From Trissonchulus latispiculum (lineage: Eukaryota; Nematoda; Enoplea; Enoplida; Ironidae), in assembly GCA_030248195.1 (NCBI GenBank), contig JASAND010028470.1, positions 35,635 through 99,634 on the forward strand: a stretch of DNA of 64,000 bases. Reading direction: 5' to 3'. Positions within the stretch are counted from its first letter, which is position 1, and each line of letters starts with the position of its first letter. Below, piece by piece: positions 42,180-56,528 of the stretch. Below the pieces are notes generated by a model. The model was not told where the DNA came from. It saw nothing but the letters and a program-made list of their open reading frames with translations, and made no database searches. A program made the position numbers and the translations under genes.

Positions 42180-42805
42180 TGATTTTATACCACATAATGA
42201 GCTAGAAATTATCAAAAGAATGTGAAAATTATGAAAAATGGCCATTTTCTCCAAAATTTGCTGTTCTTGTGGCAAGTTTTTTGAGCTGACTATAGTTGGC
42301 AGAAACTTGCGACTGTTTTCATAAGACGTGTTTTTATGTGTAGAGTCAGAGTGCAGCTATCTATTGGTCATTTCTGTAACTTTTGCCAATCGTTCAGGAT
42401 AAGCAAAAGAGTACTGTAGGTCCTGTTTTTCATGGTTCAAAAACGCCCGATTGTCCAAAATTCTGACTTTAAAATTTCACCAAAAATCAGTCACTCAACA
42501 GAATTGCACCAAACTAGATAGCTGCACTCTACAATATGTCCTTAACATGTGTGCAAAGTTGTAGCGCTGTATCCTTCATACAGCGAAAAAATTTTCTGCC
42601 ACAAATTTTTTACCTAACTTTGATTTTCCTAAGTTTAACACATGTCAAGGTCACTTTTGAATGGCTCTACAGAACGCTAGATACAATATTACGCAAAACG
42701 CACTTGTCTTGTTTTGAGGACCCATGGGGACTATGAAATATGTGAAAATGAGCAAAATCGGAGATGGTCGAAAAATTGGCAAAAAGTGACCCCCTTTAAG
42801 TTTTT
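42180..42805 (+). repeat. dispersed element S, forward copy
   Basis: Matches 22555-23060 in reverse (gtggcaagttttttgag; gctgtatccttcatacagc; gtttaacacatgtcaagg; gaaaatgagcaaaatcggag). It ends at gtgaccccctttaag, resembling the terminal motif of 34118-36182. Confidence 0.6.
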
Positions 42806-42989
42806 CAGCTTTTCAGTTCTTTGGGTTTATGGTACATTTCTCAGCTCAGATATAACACGAAATAAGCTACGAATTTGGAAGAAAGAATACTTTCCAAACA
42901 TTTAAAATAAACAAGTAATTAATTGCATTTCGGATACTGATGTACAGCTTAGATATACAAAATAGAAGTAAGCGAGATAAATAATAATT

Positions 42990-43141
42990 CTAAATAATAT
43001 TTCCAGAAATATTGCGTAAGTTTCGAGAAATTTTTAAAATATTTCAAGACATAATTGTAGACAAATTAAAACTTTTGAGTCTTTTTCTCCAACCTTCTAG
43101 GAACCTTCGCACTCGCTGTCGAGTTTATCGTAACATACCCA
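42990..43141. repeat. fragment of composite hairpin-train element
   Basis: tttcgagaaa-type units are followed by ccttcgcactcgctgtcgag and gtaacataccca, parallel to ccttctgcactcgcggtgg and gtgacggaccca at 44735-44775. Element T copy 2 is inserted immediately after. Confidence 0.55.
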
Positions 43142-43145
43142 TTAA

Positions 43146-44129
43146 GGTGGTGATTCCTTTTGGGCACATATTGTGGGTTGACGGCTCATACCAAAATGAA
43201 ATTTGATGAAACTTTCCAAAATAAGTTCATTTGGTGTTCTAACACCCTCCGCGCAATCCCGCTTCAAAATTTCGAGATTTCCGTTCAGGGACGGTTTTCG
43301 CCAATTTCTGACAGTTGAGCAGCAACTGCATAGTTGTGACTATATTCATTTGAAAGATCTCGTTGAGCTCTACATTTTTGCTTTTGGAAGCAACTTTCTA
43401 GCTCTTCTTTACAGTGAGATATAGCCGATTTTCTTATTTTAAAGTGGAAAACTTGTCATTTTTGCATAAATCAAATAATCCACAATTTCTTGAGCTATGC
43501 AAACCGTAAAATTAAACTAAGGGTGTCGATTTGAAGGTCTCGTCGAGGCCGATTATCCGAGGTATGATAATCTTCCAACTGCTATCCCGTGAGTTGCTAT
43601 CATAAGAAATGTAGTTTTTTGTATAAACATTACCAAATTTTTTCCAGCGATTGTGGAGCATTTACTACGCAAGCTAGAGGGTTGCCGCTTACTGGACGTG
43701 TTTTACACGAAAATACCCAGGGACCCTTTTTAGTTGCTCCGATTGCTGATTTGTAGCTAAAGTGGCCGCTTGCTTAAGTTGGGAAAAGTAGGCAAAATCC
43801 AGGTTGCGCAAACATTTTAGTTAATTTCTTCATAACGAAGAGTGATTTCATGATAATTAAAAAAGGGTCACCAGCTACTTGATAGTGGAATCGAATGATG
43901 TAGCCGATGCCTCACGAAAAAATTTACTTTAGTACTCTAAAAACTCTGGAAAATTAAAGTACATCAAAAATCTAGTAAAATAGTTTCCGAAGACTGAAGT
44001 TAGTTTCATTGCATTCATTAGAAAGAGAAAATGTTAAGCTCCATTTTGATCTAAAGATAGTTTCTTAACTCCAAGTAATGAATGAGTAATAAGGGTTTAA
44101 AGTTGATGTCTCCAAAAGAAATCATCACC
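43146..44129 (+). mobile_element. TTAA-flanked element T, copy 2 (intact)
   Basis: GGTGGTGATTCCTTTTGG at the left and CCAAAAGAAATCATCACC at the right are bounded by TTAA (43142-43145 and 44130-44133). The 984-bp interior matches 8818-11428 (minus its insertion) and, reversed, 56529-57509. It is non-coding. TTAA duplication is typical of piggyBac, but the end sequence is not a canonical piggyBac CCYT end. Confidence 0.88.
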
Positions 44130-44219
44130 TTAAATAGCACATTTTTTGACAGAAAGTTTTATTTTTGGTGGCTCAATCCCTCCCCCAAACCTAGCTCTTT
44201 GTCGAGAAAGTTTACGGAT

Positions 44220-45310
44220 TATTTATAGAAGACAAATTTAGGAACAATCCTATTTCCCGACATTGTCATATTTTGACTGCTTCTCGACACTTTTTGCATT
44301 TTGAGTCATTTTCATATTTCCAGACAATGTTTCTAGACATTTTTGACATTTCGAGACAGTTTCATATCTCTAGACAATCTTTCTAGACATTTTATGTATT
44401 TCGAGACAGTTTCATAGTTCTAGACAATTTTTCTAGACATTTTAATTTTTCGAGACTTATTTCTTGCCATTTACTATTTTCAAAAGTCTCGAAATATTTT
44501 CAAAAGTCTCAAAATATTCACAAAAGTCTCGAAATATTTTCAAAAGTCTCGAAATATTTTCCAAAGTCTCGAAATATTTACAAAAGTCTCGAAATATGTC
44601 TGAAACTTTCTAGACAGTTACATAATGTTTCTAGAAATATTTTGTAAATGTCTCGAAAGTTAAAAGTTTTCACGACAAAATGTCTCGAAAGTTGTCAACT
44701 TGTCTCGAAATATTTCTAGACAAATCGTCAACTTTCCGGAAACCTTCTGCACTCGCGGTGGAGTTTAACGTGACGGACCCATTATTTACTGTCTTAAATG
44801 ATTCTGATGCACTGTATATCTTTGTAGATATTGACGGAGAGGGGGAAAATCGGACATAGTAACGCCCTACAGTAATAGAAAACTGGGGGAGTGAAGGGAG
44901 AGGCCAAAACGCGGCCGTACAAGTCGAGACAAGGTAAGACTGAAGTGAAAAGTGAGTCTACCTGTCAGTCATTGCAATTTCAGCAATCATCAGTCTGATT
45001 GGCCGAAATTGTCCTCCGCGCAAAAAAGGCGTGCACTAAATGATTCTGATTGAGTCAAACTTAGTGCAATCACAAAATAACTTTCGGCGGACTCTCAAGT
45101 GTTTACATTAGAGGGGAAAGGGCAATTAAACTAATCCCTTTCCCCTATTGTTAATATTAAGGGAGGAAGTAGATTAACACAAACGCACTCATGCGAGAAA
45201 TTGAGAAAAATTGAGAAATTGCGTCAATTTCTCGCAAAAGAGAAAAATAAACACATTTACACCAAACCTGGACCAGAGGGTCCCCTTAGTGAAGACTTAA
45301 GACTGCTGAT
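44220..45310 (-). repeat. composite hairpin-train element, inverted copy 2
   Basis: 44250-44730 is made of tctcgaaatatt/tttctagaca units. It is followed by the conserved block (44735-44830) and a hairpin-rich stretch including GGGGAAAGGG…CCCTTTCCCC (45113-45146) and GCGAGAAATTG…CAATTTCTCGC (45193-45235). In reverse this repeats the order seen at 32590-33880, without the palindromic insertion. Confidence 0.7.
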
Positions 45311-47372
45311 TAGGTAGGTATTAATAATTAATTAATTTAGTAGGTACGAGCCTTTTACATACTACAAAATACACAATACAAACAATTAGGTAGCCAAGAC
45401 ATGAATTAAACATAAAAAAACTTTCTTTAAAATTCTATCAGTTCCTTTCTTTTCTATTGCCTATGAGTCTCAGCCCAGCTGGACTCAAAGAGCGGAAAGT
45501 TTGTACCGTTACAGAAGAAACCACATCTGTTACATGAAATTGGCTATAAGGATGAACTCTAATTAAGCTTGAAATGAAGTTCAAACCATTAAAGATTACA
45601 ATAGTTGAGGGACGAGCCGAGCTCTCCCAATTAGGTTTAGAAAATCAAGTGTACACAAAATCGAACCACAGAAGTACCAACTATTTTTAACTTAACTTGA
45701 AGAGGAAGACCTGCTTTATTTATCTATAAAAGTTTTAACTCAATTGCTGTGTTAATTAACGTGAAACTTTAATTGAAAACACTATGACCTACCAAATCTA
45801 GAGGCCAACTTAAACTCCATTATGAGGCTTGAAATTCAGCTTGTAGAAAGAAATGGCAAATATTTTTGGATATTCTGAAAGAGCAAAGCTTGCTGGTTTT
45901 AATGATTTAAAAATTATATTAATTAGTAATGTTAATTAACGAGTAATTAAGCAAAACCATTAATGTGGACAAAACTTGAAAGTCACTTTGGATTATCCAT
46001 ACGAAGTTTGAAAATGACTTGTAAAATTAAAACGAACTGCAGAATAGGTTATTATTCTTTCGTAAATCACAGAGCAGGTCTTAATCTATTCAGATATCAT
46101 AAACTTTGATTGCATTTCGGCGTACAGTGAACGAACACTAGCTTTTTTCCTGACAATGTTGGGTTGTTTCGGCCATAGTAGCAGAATCCCTTTAATTAAC
46201 TTAAATTAATGAGTGGACCGTGCTAGTCGTTGACAGTCATTCTCCACCCAACGGGCCTCTACCTAGCTGTCCCGCAATAGCATAATTAGTAAAAGTTAAC
46301 TGCAAGCTCGAAACAACCCAACATGAACTTGAAACTTCATTCCAGTTAATTTTCCGAATTAATTCATCTCTTAACTATGGCGATAATCAAAGATAAGTAC
46401 AGTGGCAATCACACACATTCATTCCATAGATTTCATTCCGTTTTCCAGCAGAACCCAAGATAGAAACTCCATAAGAAACCAAAACTGTTCATCATATATT
46501 CACCCTTTTCAGTTTATTTTGAAGCCGCTTATTACCCGGATAGATTGTTCAAAGACGTCGTTGTTTGGTCATGTCGTGTCCTAAACTGCGTTCACTGGTT
46601 GACACGCCGGCCGATTTGGATTGAAATACAAATTTGATGTTTTATTGAACAAATCCACATGACAAAATATTCATTTTTATTACAAATTATTCCAAACTGT
46701 TTTGGCGGAATCGTCCGAATCTCTGTGCATTACAGTATAAGCCAGTGAGTATTTCAGTAATGTTAGATTGCTTTCTCGAACTATGTGTAATGAAGTTCCT
46801 AAAATCTGAATTTTAAATTGGACTAACATAAACTTTCGATTATACTAACTTTGACTTTAAATCACTTGGATTACACGGAAGGTCAGCGCGTCCGCAGACT
46901 TAAGGGGGTTACTAAAATCGACTTGTCCCGATTTTGTCCGATTGGTCTACTTTTGGCAAATATATAGATCATGGGTGTGCTCAAAAAGTATCGGGTACTG
47001 AGATCTTAGCTGCCTTCCAGCCATGTGCAGCCGTCGCATTTAAGCGCATTTAAGATGTAAAATTGAATACTAAATCATCCACAATAGTTCACACAATAAT
47101 ATCCAAATATCCGCAATCCATAATGTCCACAATATTCATAATAATCAACAATAATTGAATAATCCACACAAGAACTAAATGATAATTTCGAATAATCATA
47201 CCACCGCAAAACTCTTCCTTAACATAACTCCACAACCGGTGGTCATTCATGCTTTTCTCATAGAATATGCATCAATTGTTTACACAGAACTCAACGAAAT
47301 GAACCAGTAGCGTCGTTCGGATAGCAATCGCTCTCAAATATGGCTTTTATGGTCATGTTGTTTTATGTTTAG
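45311..47372. other. no recognisable feature
   Basis: About 2 kb of AT-rich intronic sequence with ttaattaa-like runs and no supportable gene. The last ~15 bases before 47373 form the acceptor of the receptor exon. Confidence 0.45.
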
Positions 47373-48270
<898 letters not shown>

Positions 48271-48439
48271 AAATAGAAGTCAGTAGAAGCATTTTGGTGC
48301 ATTCGCGGTCTCAATCCAACCAATATTGAATGAGTTACGGCCCTCCAAAGTTCGCAGAATACGGCTGTCCGGAGTCATCCTCGAAATCTTTACGTGTCTT
48401 TGCTACTCCTCATGACTCCGCAAGGCAAGAACGCTAGTT

Positions 48440-49081
48440 TTTGACACACATCCTCACATTAACTACCTACATGCAGAATATCACGGCATTTCGAAGTCTT
48501 AATCGCTCTTTAGCTACGTCTTTATACCGATCTGACCACATGTTGCCATCATTGGAAATCTCAGCTTTTCAGTTAAACTGATTTATAGGTAAACGTAAGT
48601 GCGGTAAAAATGTTCTGATCTTTGGCACACGTACATTAACTGACACTACTTACATGCAAAATATCACGGCATTAGGTAGTCTTAATCGCTCTTTAGCTAC
48701 GTCTTTATACCGATCTGAAAACATGTTGCCATCATTGGAAATCTCACCTTTTCAGTTATACTGGTTCATAGGTAAACGTGGGTAGGGTAAAAGTGGGGTT
48801 AAAAATTGCGAAAAATTAGTGTTCTTTTCGAACATAAAACTTTCAAGTATATACCCGCTGAGGGTGGGATGTTGTTAAATTTTGGAACGAACAATAGTCG
48901 CTACCTCACATTAGCGTACAGTCATGCTGTTTTCTTATACTACTTCCATTTAAAATTAAATGCAGCAATACACGTTTGCATGTGTACGGATACCCAGTAG
49001 CACAATCTACATGCAAAATATCATTACCTTCGGTAGTCTTCATCGCTCACTAGCTACTTCTTTATACCGACCTGATCTGAC
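48440..49081. repeat. three-copy tandem repeat (~182-bp unit)
   Basis: catgcagaatatcacggcat (48470), catgcaaaatatcacggcat (48652) and catgcaaaatatcattacc (49008) mark three copies with shared gctctttagctacgtcttta downstream. The third copy is interrupted at 49082 by a hAT-like element and resumes at 49841 (catctgttgccacc). Confidence 0.8.
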
Positions 49082-49832
49082 CAGAGCTGGAAGTGGGTCA
49101 AACTTTTTGACCCGCACCCGACCCGTGACCCACAGACCCTTGACCCTACCCACTTGACCCACACCCGTGACCCGCGGCCAATTATTTGACCCACATGACC
49201 CACTTTTGATTGAAGATGCTCTAAGGCTAAATCTTTGTCAATAATAAAATAATGGTGATTTTTAGGCGTTTAAAACAGTTGAGCGTGACTGCAGCTTGAT
49301 AAAAAGCAACTGAATTGAATAGAATCTTTTATAATTTTCGTAATTAAAATCAAAGGTAGAAAAATAGAAAATTAGCAAATACAAAATTTGATCCAGTAGG
49401 AGAATCCTTAAGGAGTCGACGGTGGTAATTGTTTGTTACATATAAAACGTCAGAGCATGTTACGGGAAATCTTGCAATCTGTTTTAACATTGTATACATA
49501 CTATTCTAACTTGCATATATTTTTGCATGTGCCATATGCTTACAGAAATCGAGAAATCACACCAGTGCTAGATGGCAAATACTGTCGTTTCTCAAAATAT
49601 TGACACCCCTTTGTGGATGCTGGGATAATTGTGGCCAAATTTTATGTAAAATACAAAAATAGTCAGTGTTAGAATTCGGCGAAGCCGAAAATTTTTTTGA
49701 GATTTTAATGCTAAAATCTAATTTTTTGAGCCTCGGCTGACCCACTTTTGACCCACCACTGACCCGCGGGTCACACGTGTTGACCCACACCCGACCCGAC
49801 CCGCGGGTACCCGTGACCCACTTCCAGCTCTG
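49082..49832. mobile_element. hAT-like element with TGACCC subrepeats
   Basis: The ends CAGAGCTGGAAGTGGGTCA and TGACCCACTTCCAGCTCTG are perfect 19-bp inverted repeats, flanked by the perfect octamer GATCTGAC (49074-49081 and 49833-49840). Subterminal gacccg/gacccac units occur at both ends. The AT-rich interior is non-coding. The same terminal type appears at 62160-63382. Confidence 0.95.
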
Positions 49833-50068
49833 GATCTGACCATCTGTTGCCACCGCTAGATTCAATACCTAAGATCAGAACTACTGGGATCAAAGAGATA
49901 CTTGAAAACCAACTATAAATTGCATGCGAAAGGAAACTCTTTAATTCCTGACCATTGCCTTAAATATAGCTTCAGTGATCCTAACAATGATCGTCATCAT
50001 GTATTCTGCCTGCAATCATAATCACAACAAAGCTTGTAAGCGGTGTGAACAACTTCGTGAAACTTTAA

Positions 50069-50168
50069 GCCCTTTTCATACTTGTCTCTATGTCTCTGTC
50101 TCTGAGTCTCTTTCTTTATGTCTTTTTGTCTTTACGTTGGCAGAGACAAGACGTTCATACTTAAAAGG
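50069..50168. repeat. short foldback around a gtctct-rich core
   Basis: gcccttttcatacttgtctc is roughly mirrored by gagacaagacgttcatactt and aaaagggc. The centre is tctctgtctctgagtctct. Confidence 0.4.
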
Positions 50169-50339
50169 GCAAAAGGACAGAGACTTGGTCATGTGACAAC
50201 AAATTAAAATTTCATTGCTCACTTCGTGTAACTAAAGTCTGACCAAAAAATTAGGGAGTGAAATTGTTTTGTTTATACTGAATTACCGGTACATTTTTGC
50301 CGCAGCAATGTATATATGTAATAGACTCTGTCAGATCTG

Positions 50340-53300
50340 CACTGGATTTCCTGGATTTGATGTGGGTCGTGATCTCCAATAAATCTTTGTTCTGGTTCGG
50401 GGTCGTATGTAGTTGGTTAGGGCTAGAATAGACTGGGCTAGACTAGATCTGATCAGGGTCCAAGACACGAGTCAAGGTCGGCACGCAAAGATGGATCTTC
50501 GCTTAGATTGAAGTACTGGCTGTAGTGGTGTTCTGACAACCAGGGCTCAATAGCTGACCTAAAATGGGGTCGAATGGGGTGAGTTCGTTTTAGGAAGGGG
50601 AACTGGGATTTATAGTCTCAATGGGCGACTGTAGTTTCAACTCTAACCTCAATACGGATAGAGTTGGGGATCTCTGAAACGTACGCGAAAGCCGAAGCAG
50701 CTAAAAGGATAATGATTTATTGTTACAAAATACACACACAGATTTATCAGATTCCAGCAGACAATTGATCACTGCAGTTATAGGTTTTACAATCAACAGC
50801 AATGCAAGATACTGTCTGCCAGAATTGCCTTTTTGGTTAGATTGACTGGCACTTTCGCGATTAGGGCTGGTTATCCGGTTTCGGGGTCGTTACAGTACAA
50901 TTTTCAGGTTTATACCCACTCTAGCGCTGATATGGGCTGACTACTAACCGGTATCCTATATGCTTTGACTGAACTCAACTCTTAGGCTCTGTGCTAGCCT
51001 ATACTGTGACTCTGTCCCTTACAATAACTCTTGGGACCACACACACAAGGTACACTAATTAACACCTTTTATAATCCGAATCGAGTGGGAGCGAGGTTGG
51101 CTTTGCTCTGGCGTCTCCGTATAATTGACTGCCCAGAATAACTGAATTTCGAGAAGTGTTCCGTCTCTAGAAGGGATAAAGACAATTACAGGCAGGGAGA
51201 GTGTCGGTTAATGTCGGAAAGGTCGGATGGGCTTCCTCAGATAGTTATCTCAAGATTAATATACGATCAACTGAACAGATTGTCAATAGCTTTATAGGGT
51301 GGCTTCGGCCACTAAGATCAGAATATAGGCGGTGCTGCTTTCACTGAACATGATTTTTAGATTGCTTTTCAAAGAGAGTTCCTGGTGATGACAGTAGGTT
51401 TTCCCAACGATTACTTCCGGTAGCTCTCTCCGCGTCTGCTCAACAACGACCTGGTTCTGCACCAAAATTAGGCCCAATATGTACCTAATTAGTGACTCCA
51501 CGAGACAGATCAGACAGGACTGGATTAACACTGGCACTGGGATCTCTTTCCGGATCCAAACAATACTGAACAAGACACAAGACTGGACAAGTACTAGCAA
51601 ATCGTCACACAGTTATCTCCAACAGGGCAATGATCAGACTTGATTCCAGCAGCAGATACCGTACGCTCGGAGCAGATCGGGTGGCTACCTGAATCAAATG
51701 GGTTAAAACCCATTAGAAACAGAGGTGGTGGGATTAAAACCCCAGCAACTATTGTCCGGACCGATTAGCTTTCACGTGCGGGTCTGAGACCCGAATTGTG
51801 TATTGCGTAACGTATAATGTGTTATTTTGTATTTTTAGGTTGAAAACAGGCGAAAATTGACGTTTTTGAAGATCACACGAATGGAGAGGGCCAAGCTTGG
51901 GCCGTTCCGGCCTACTTGGCTAAATATGCAAATGAGGCTCTGGCCGAGCCTCTCATGGGGGATAGAGTCACGTGTGCACTACTCAGTATTTACTACAGAC
52001 CTAGAACTACAGCGAACTGACCTACTCTAAATACTACGTATTACCCAGTATATGAAGTGTAACCTATTCGCTATGATTGACGGATAACACTTAATTAGGG
52101 CCCAAACCTGGCCACTGAACAGGATAACGTTGATTACTACAGATTATTACTTAATACTGCTTATTACAGGCTACCTGGTACTAACTGAGGCCTATTTCAC
52201 ACACTACAGGCCTAACCAGACTTAATAGCGATAACTATGACCCTAACCTGGGTTGGAAACCTACTATTTGGTTCCTAAACCATATTACCGCAATTACGCA
52301 ATTGAGGTTACCACCGCTCTTAACCTGGGCCTAGAAATCTAACTGGATAATGGTACATTGCCCCTTTCTTTTAGAGGGCCCGCACCTTGAATCAGGTGAC
52401 TTACGCGGGCCTCTGGGGGTCATCTATAACCGGACGGCACATACTAACAACAACTAACAGTTACTAACAATCCTAACGAATAGTCTGATACTAACCGCAA
52501 TTACCGGTACTGACTACAATTACTAGTGCTAACTATAACTACTAAACTGACTGATATGGGACTAAACTGTTGGTTCAAACCTAACCTAACTGCTTATGAT
52601 GTATGTTCTAATTAGTATACTTAACTACTGCCTAGCATTATAGCCTAACTAGCTGTTTCCCTACGGACTACACTCAAGACCTCCGCGAGGGGTTTACATG
52701 AGCAGTCCCATTCATACGATTATAGTTACACAACGCACGTAATCTCATTCATACAGATTCACACATGCCACTTTCACACGCTCATCTAGACGGCAAACAC
52801 ACGCATACAATAGTACCTACCTTATCTCATGCATACTATTTCAGTCATTCATTCACAGTTATTCACACAATTATTCAGACACAATTACGCAACATTCACA
52901 CCTCACGCATACTTGACTTCACTCACAACCTCAACTGGAGGAGTTTACGTGAGGAGCCGCATTTATACAACACAATACAAGTTATGATCCTAACAGTGCT
53001 ATACTGGGGGCTAACTCCCAAGACACTAACCTAACTAATTCGTATAACTAGCTACGATTGCGTGAGAGTGCGTTGTATTTCGGGAATAGCCCAGAAATGG
53101 CCATTCCCACGTGATCACCCGTCTGTGTTTTTGTTTTGTTTTGAGAGTAAAAGCCAATGGGGACAATAATTGCTGTTATAGCAATTATTACAAAGAATAT
53201 GCTAAGGACAGCTTTAATTAAGGGGAGCCGGTATTCCCCTGTTAACATCTTGATAATTAATAGGTTAAACGACATTTAAAATTAGGTTTCTGCGTTTAGA

Positions 53301-55640
53301 GTGTTTTAAGAAGCCTCATATTTTACCCGGCGACGATTAAAACAAAACAAGGTTACGACAGTGGCTTTTTTGGAATGCAGTGAAAATATGGCCGGCAACT
53401 CTGGTTGCCGGCTGTGGGGATAAAGGGGGGTTCCTAACCTGAAAAACCTACTCCCGGGGAGTGGTCTAACTCCCCTTCCTCAAGGTGGGTAGGTGAGGGT
53501 CCTCCCTTAAAACTAACTACCCAAGTTTATGTTGATTTTAGGGTGTGAAATCGGGTTAGGGTGAAACTGAGAAGGTTAAGAAGGAGGTAAAAGTGACAGT
53601 TTTAGAGTGCGTTTGTGAGTAGAAATAAACCCATGATAATTTATTTGTAGACAAGGTCAAAAAGGGCCGTTTTAGAAAAATACAGAAACGGGAAGGTGAC
53701 TAGAAAACCCCTTTTTAACAAGGGTGGTTTGCGAGGTTCGACTGCTCGCAAACCATTAAAGGGAAAGTATAAAAACCCATCAAAAATACCCCAGAGGACG
53801 GGGCGAAAGGCCCACACCCTCGCGAAAACAAATACATAAAGACAATTAAGGGCACACCGCCGAAATGGTAGAAAAAATGGTCTTCCGGGGTCCGAAGACC
53901 CCGGGTAATAGTGAGAATGGAGGGACCCGGGGACCGCCTTTCAGGCATGAGGGTCCCCGGGTCAGAAGCAGTGCACCCTGTGAGCCGTCTGCAGACATAT
54001 GGGCTCACGGGGGCGGCCAGATCGTGAGTGCCTGGCTGGCAGGATCTAAAATAGAAAACCCTATGGGGAAAAGGGGCAAGGGGAGAGGTGCTATAGTCCA
54101 GGCCTCCATATAATTGGCGCAAGACACACCTCTCCCAGAGACATACGGACAAAAAATGGGGGCTAAAGTATAAGCTAAGTTTCTAAGGGGAGAGAGAACA
54201 TCCTCTCTCCCCGACTGCCAGCCAAGCACTGACTGAAAACTGCTAATTGCAGTCGAGACCCCATCAGGGGGCTGGCCTTTCAGCTTCTAACAGCTGATTG
54301 GCTGTTTTGGATGATCACGCTTCTTCTATTGGGCTACCGAGTCGTGACCTACGGTAGCCCACAGGCGCGTCTGGCGGCTGGAGGACCCCCAAATTGATGA
54401 GAGCAGGTGACCCCTAACTCAGAAAAGTAGACGGCCAGAGGCCGGATTTTTAGTATCAAGTTTTAGGGGTCACTGCTGGGGCTCATAAATCTGCAATAAA
54501 CAGAAGCCCCAATAATTTCAAGACTTGGTCCTCCAGCGGCCGACACAAAAGGTCTCCCTTGCTTATTAGAAAGCAAGGGAGCCACACCTGTTTGGTCCAT
54601 CAAGGACCCAAAAGAAATAGAAAGACGAAAACAACTTACGTAAGAAAAGATGAGTACATAAGTTAAAACTAATACTTTTTAGCTTACCTAGAAATACTAA
54701 CAATTACCTATACAATTACTAACAACTTAGGTACCTATTATTGTTATATTTGTATGTATATGTATATGTTTATATTTGTCTACCTATATTTGTGTACTGA
54801 GTAGTGCAGAGGCTGTATTCAGCCTTATAAGGGTGGGAGGTCAGTGGTGACCCTTGTGAGGTCACTATTATGGGACTTACGTGAATGAATGCTTGAATGG
54901 CATTCGTTCACGTAAGGTCTGGGAGCTTTCCACGCTCTCCAGACAAACAGACGGGCGGCCTAAGATGAAAGGCCGACCCGTAGAAGGAGAAGAGAAATAG
55001 GGAGGAGTTGGAAACTCTTTAAAGAGTGGAAGTAAAAACACTACTTACGATTTAAAAGTAGTATAATTAATTTGTACCTTTTTTGTTATTTCAGGAATTA
55101 AAGAAGAGAAGCTGTGATATTGTGTACATGTTTGTAATTGGTATGTAAATGTAGTAATAAAGTGGATAATAATGTGTTTTCTTGCTATTTAAGGGAGATT
55201 TATGCCGAAATTGGCCGTTATACAACGCTGACGTAAAAGGGACAAAAGCGGGGAGGTTAAGGGGGTCTCAAATACGACTGCCCTTGCACAAGGCTGATGT
55301 AATGAGGGTTTGCGCAATCGTGGGAGGCCTCAATACGGCCATCCCACACACATACCGTTGGGGCAAAAGGTCAAAGGTTCGAAACGTTGCACTAAGAGTT
55401 GAGATAACCTAGTTAATTACACACAATTTGAGTAACTTCAACACCTATTAAGCTCACTAATTAGCGTAGTTCAAGGGCCTCAATACGGCCGCAGGAACAC
55501 GGTTAAGCCACACTAGTTAAGCCCTATTAATTAGTTGAATTGTTGAGATTATAAGGCAATTCTGGCAGTTTTGACAGGCATATAATACAAGCATAGATTA
55601 CAGTTGACAGCAACAGATACCAATCCTCTGCACATATAAT
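50340..55640. repeat. large non-coding hairpin-rich block, possible mobile element
   Basis: About 5 kb at higher GC than its surroundings, with no long open frame and many separate near-perfect hairpins, e.g. 51698-51714, 53164-53189, 53391-53411, 53725-53754, 53885-53904, 54331-54360 (9-bp stem GGGCTACCG), 54554-54581 and 54876-54916 (17-bp stem). The motif cctgaatcaaatgggttaaa (51688) corresponds to cctgaatcaagcgggttaaa (32711) in the hairpin-train element. Near the two edges, aaggcaattctggcag (55561) and ctgccagaattgcctt (50817) are inverted, hinting at terminal inverted repeats. A polyA-like aataaa occurs at 54494. It may be a large member of the same family, or an LTR-type element without its genes. 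Confidence 0.45.
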
Positions 55641-56524
55641 TACCTGGCATGGATTACGAGACTGGCCATGAGATCTTCAATTAAAACCAATTAACAACTC
55701 GCTGGGTTCCCTCTTTTAGTTAATTTCCTAGTAGGGCCTAGATTCACCTTTACTTAGGCTATTTTGTACTGATTTGCTAACCTATTCCTGGTTGCTAGGT
55801 GAGGCTGTAAGGACACAAAACACCTTTTTACTGAATAAAACAACAATTACAGTGACAGAAATGGTAATTTCATTACATATATTTTCTGAATCGTCATGGC
55901 ATGAACTTTCTTTTGGTTGAAAAAATCTAAAAAATTTAAAATTCATCAAAAGAAGCCGATTTTTTAAGTTTTGAAAGATCGGTAGACGCCAGGAACTAGC
56001 CGTTCGGTAATAAATTAGCCCATGTCCCTAACAAATTGAATCCCGAATATAAGCTTATTTCACCAAGAATAGCGATAGTTATTAAATTTTTCGATTTTAA
56101 AAATCCTTTGATCTTTGCCGCTTTTGCTTTTTCAACTTTGACTAGATATTACTCGCGACTCACTCAATAAAAAAACTTTTCAATTGGATTTAAAGGACGG
56201 CTTACGTATCAGCTTTCATGTGATGTATGTGGTTTTTAAAATTTGAAAATCTAATTTCTCCTGGATTGTGCTTGTGTTGTGTGCGTTCATTTGGTATTAA
56301 AAGATAGAGCACGGCCCTATTCCTATTTTATAAACCGGTTCTGTTACACTGGCGATATAGTTTCGCTTCTGGTTACCTGTCCCAATTTTACTGCCGTCTT
56401 TAAGCCTAATCAAGGAGGGATAGCTTTTAGGTCGATTTTTCCACCATATCCGACCTATAATATCTCAAGTTACTGCAAAATATTAAATTGCGTCAATGTG
56501 GAATTAGAATTTTAAGTTAGGCTC
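55641..56524. other. no recognisable feature
   Basis: AT-rich sequence between the hairpin-rich block and element T copy 3. Confidence 0.4.
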
Positions 56525-56528
56525 TTAA

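Noticed and set aside
53715..54229. Minus-strand open frames of 74-145 codons in the hairpin-rich block
   Set aside because: They follow GC-rich hairpin sequence, overlap in several frames and show no domain.
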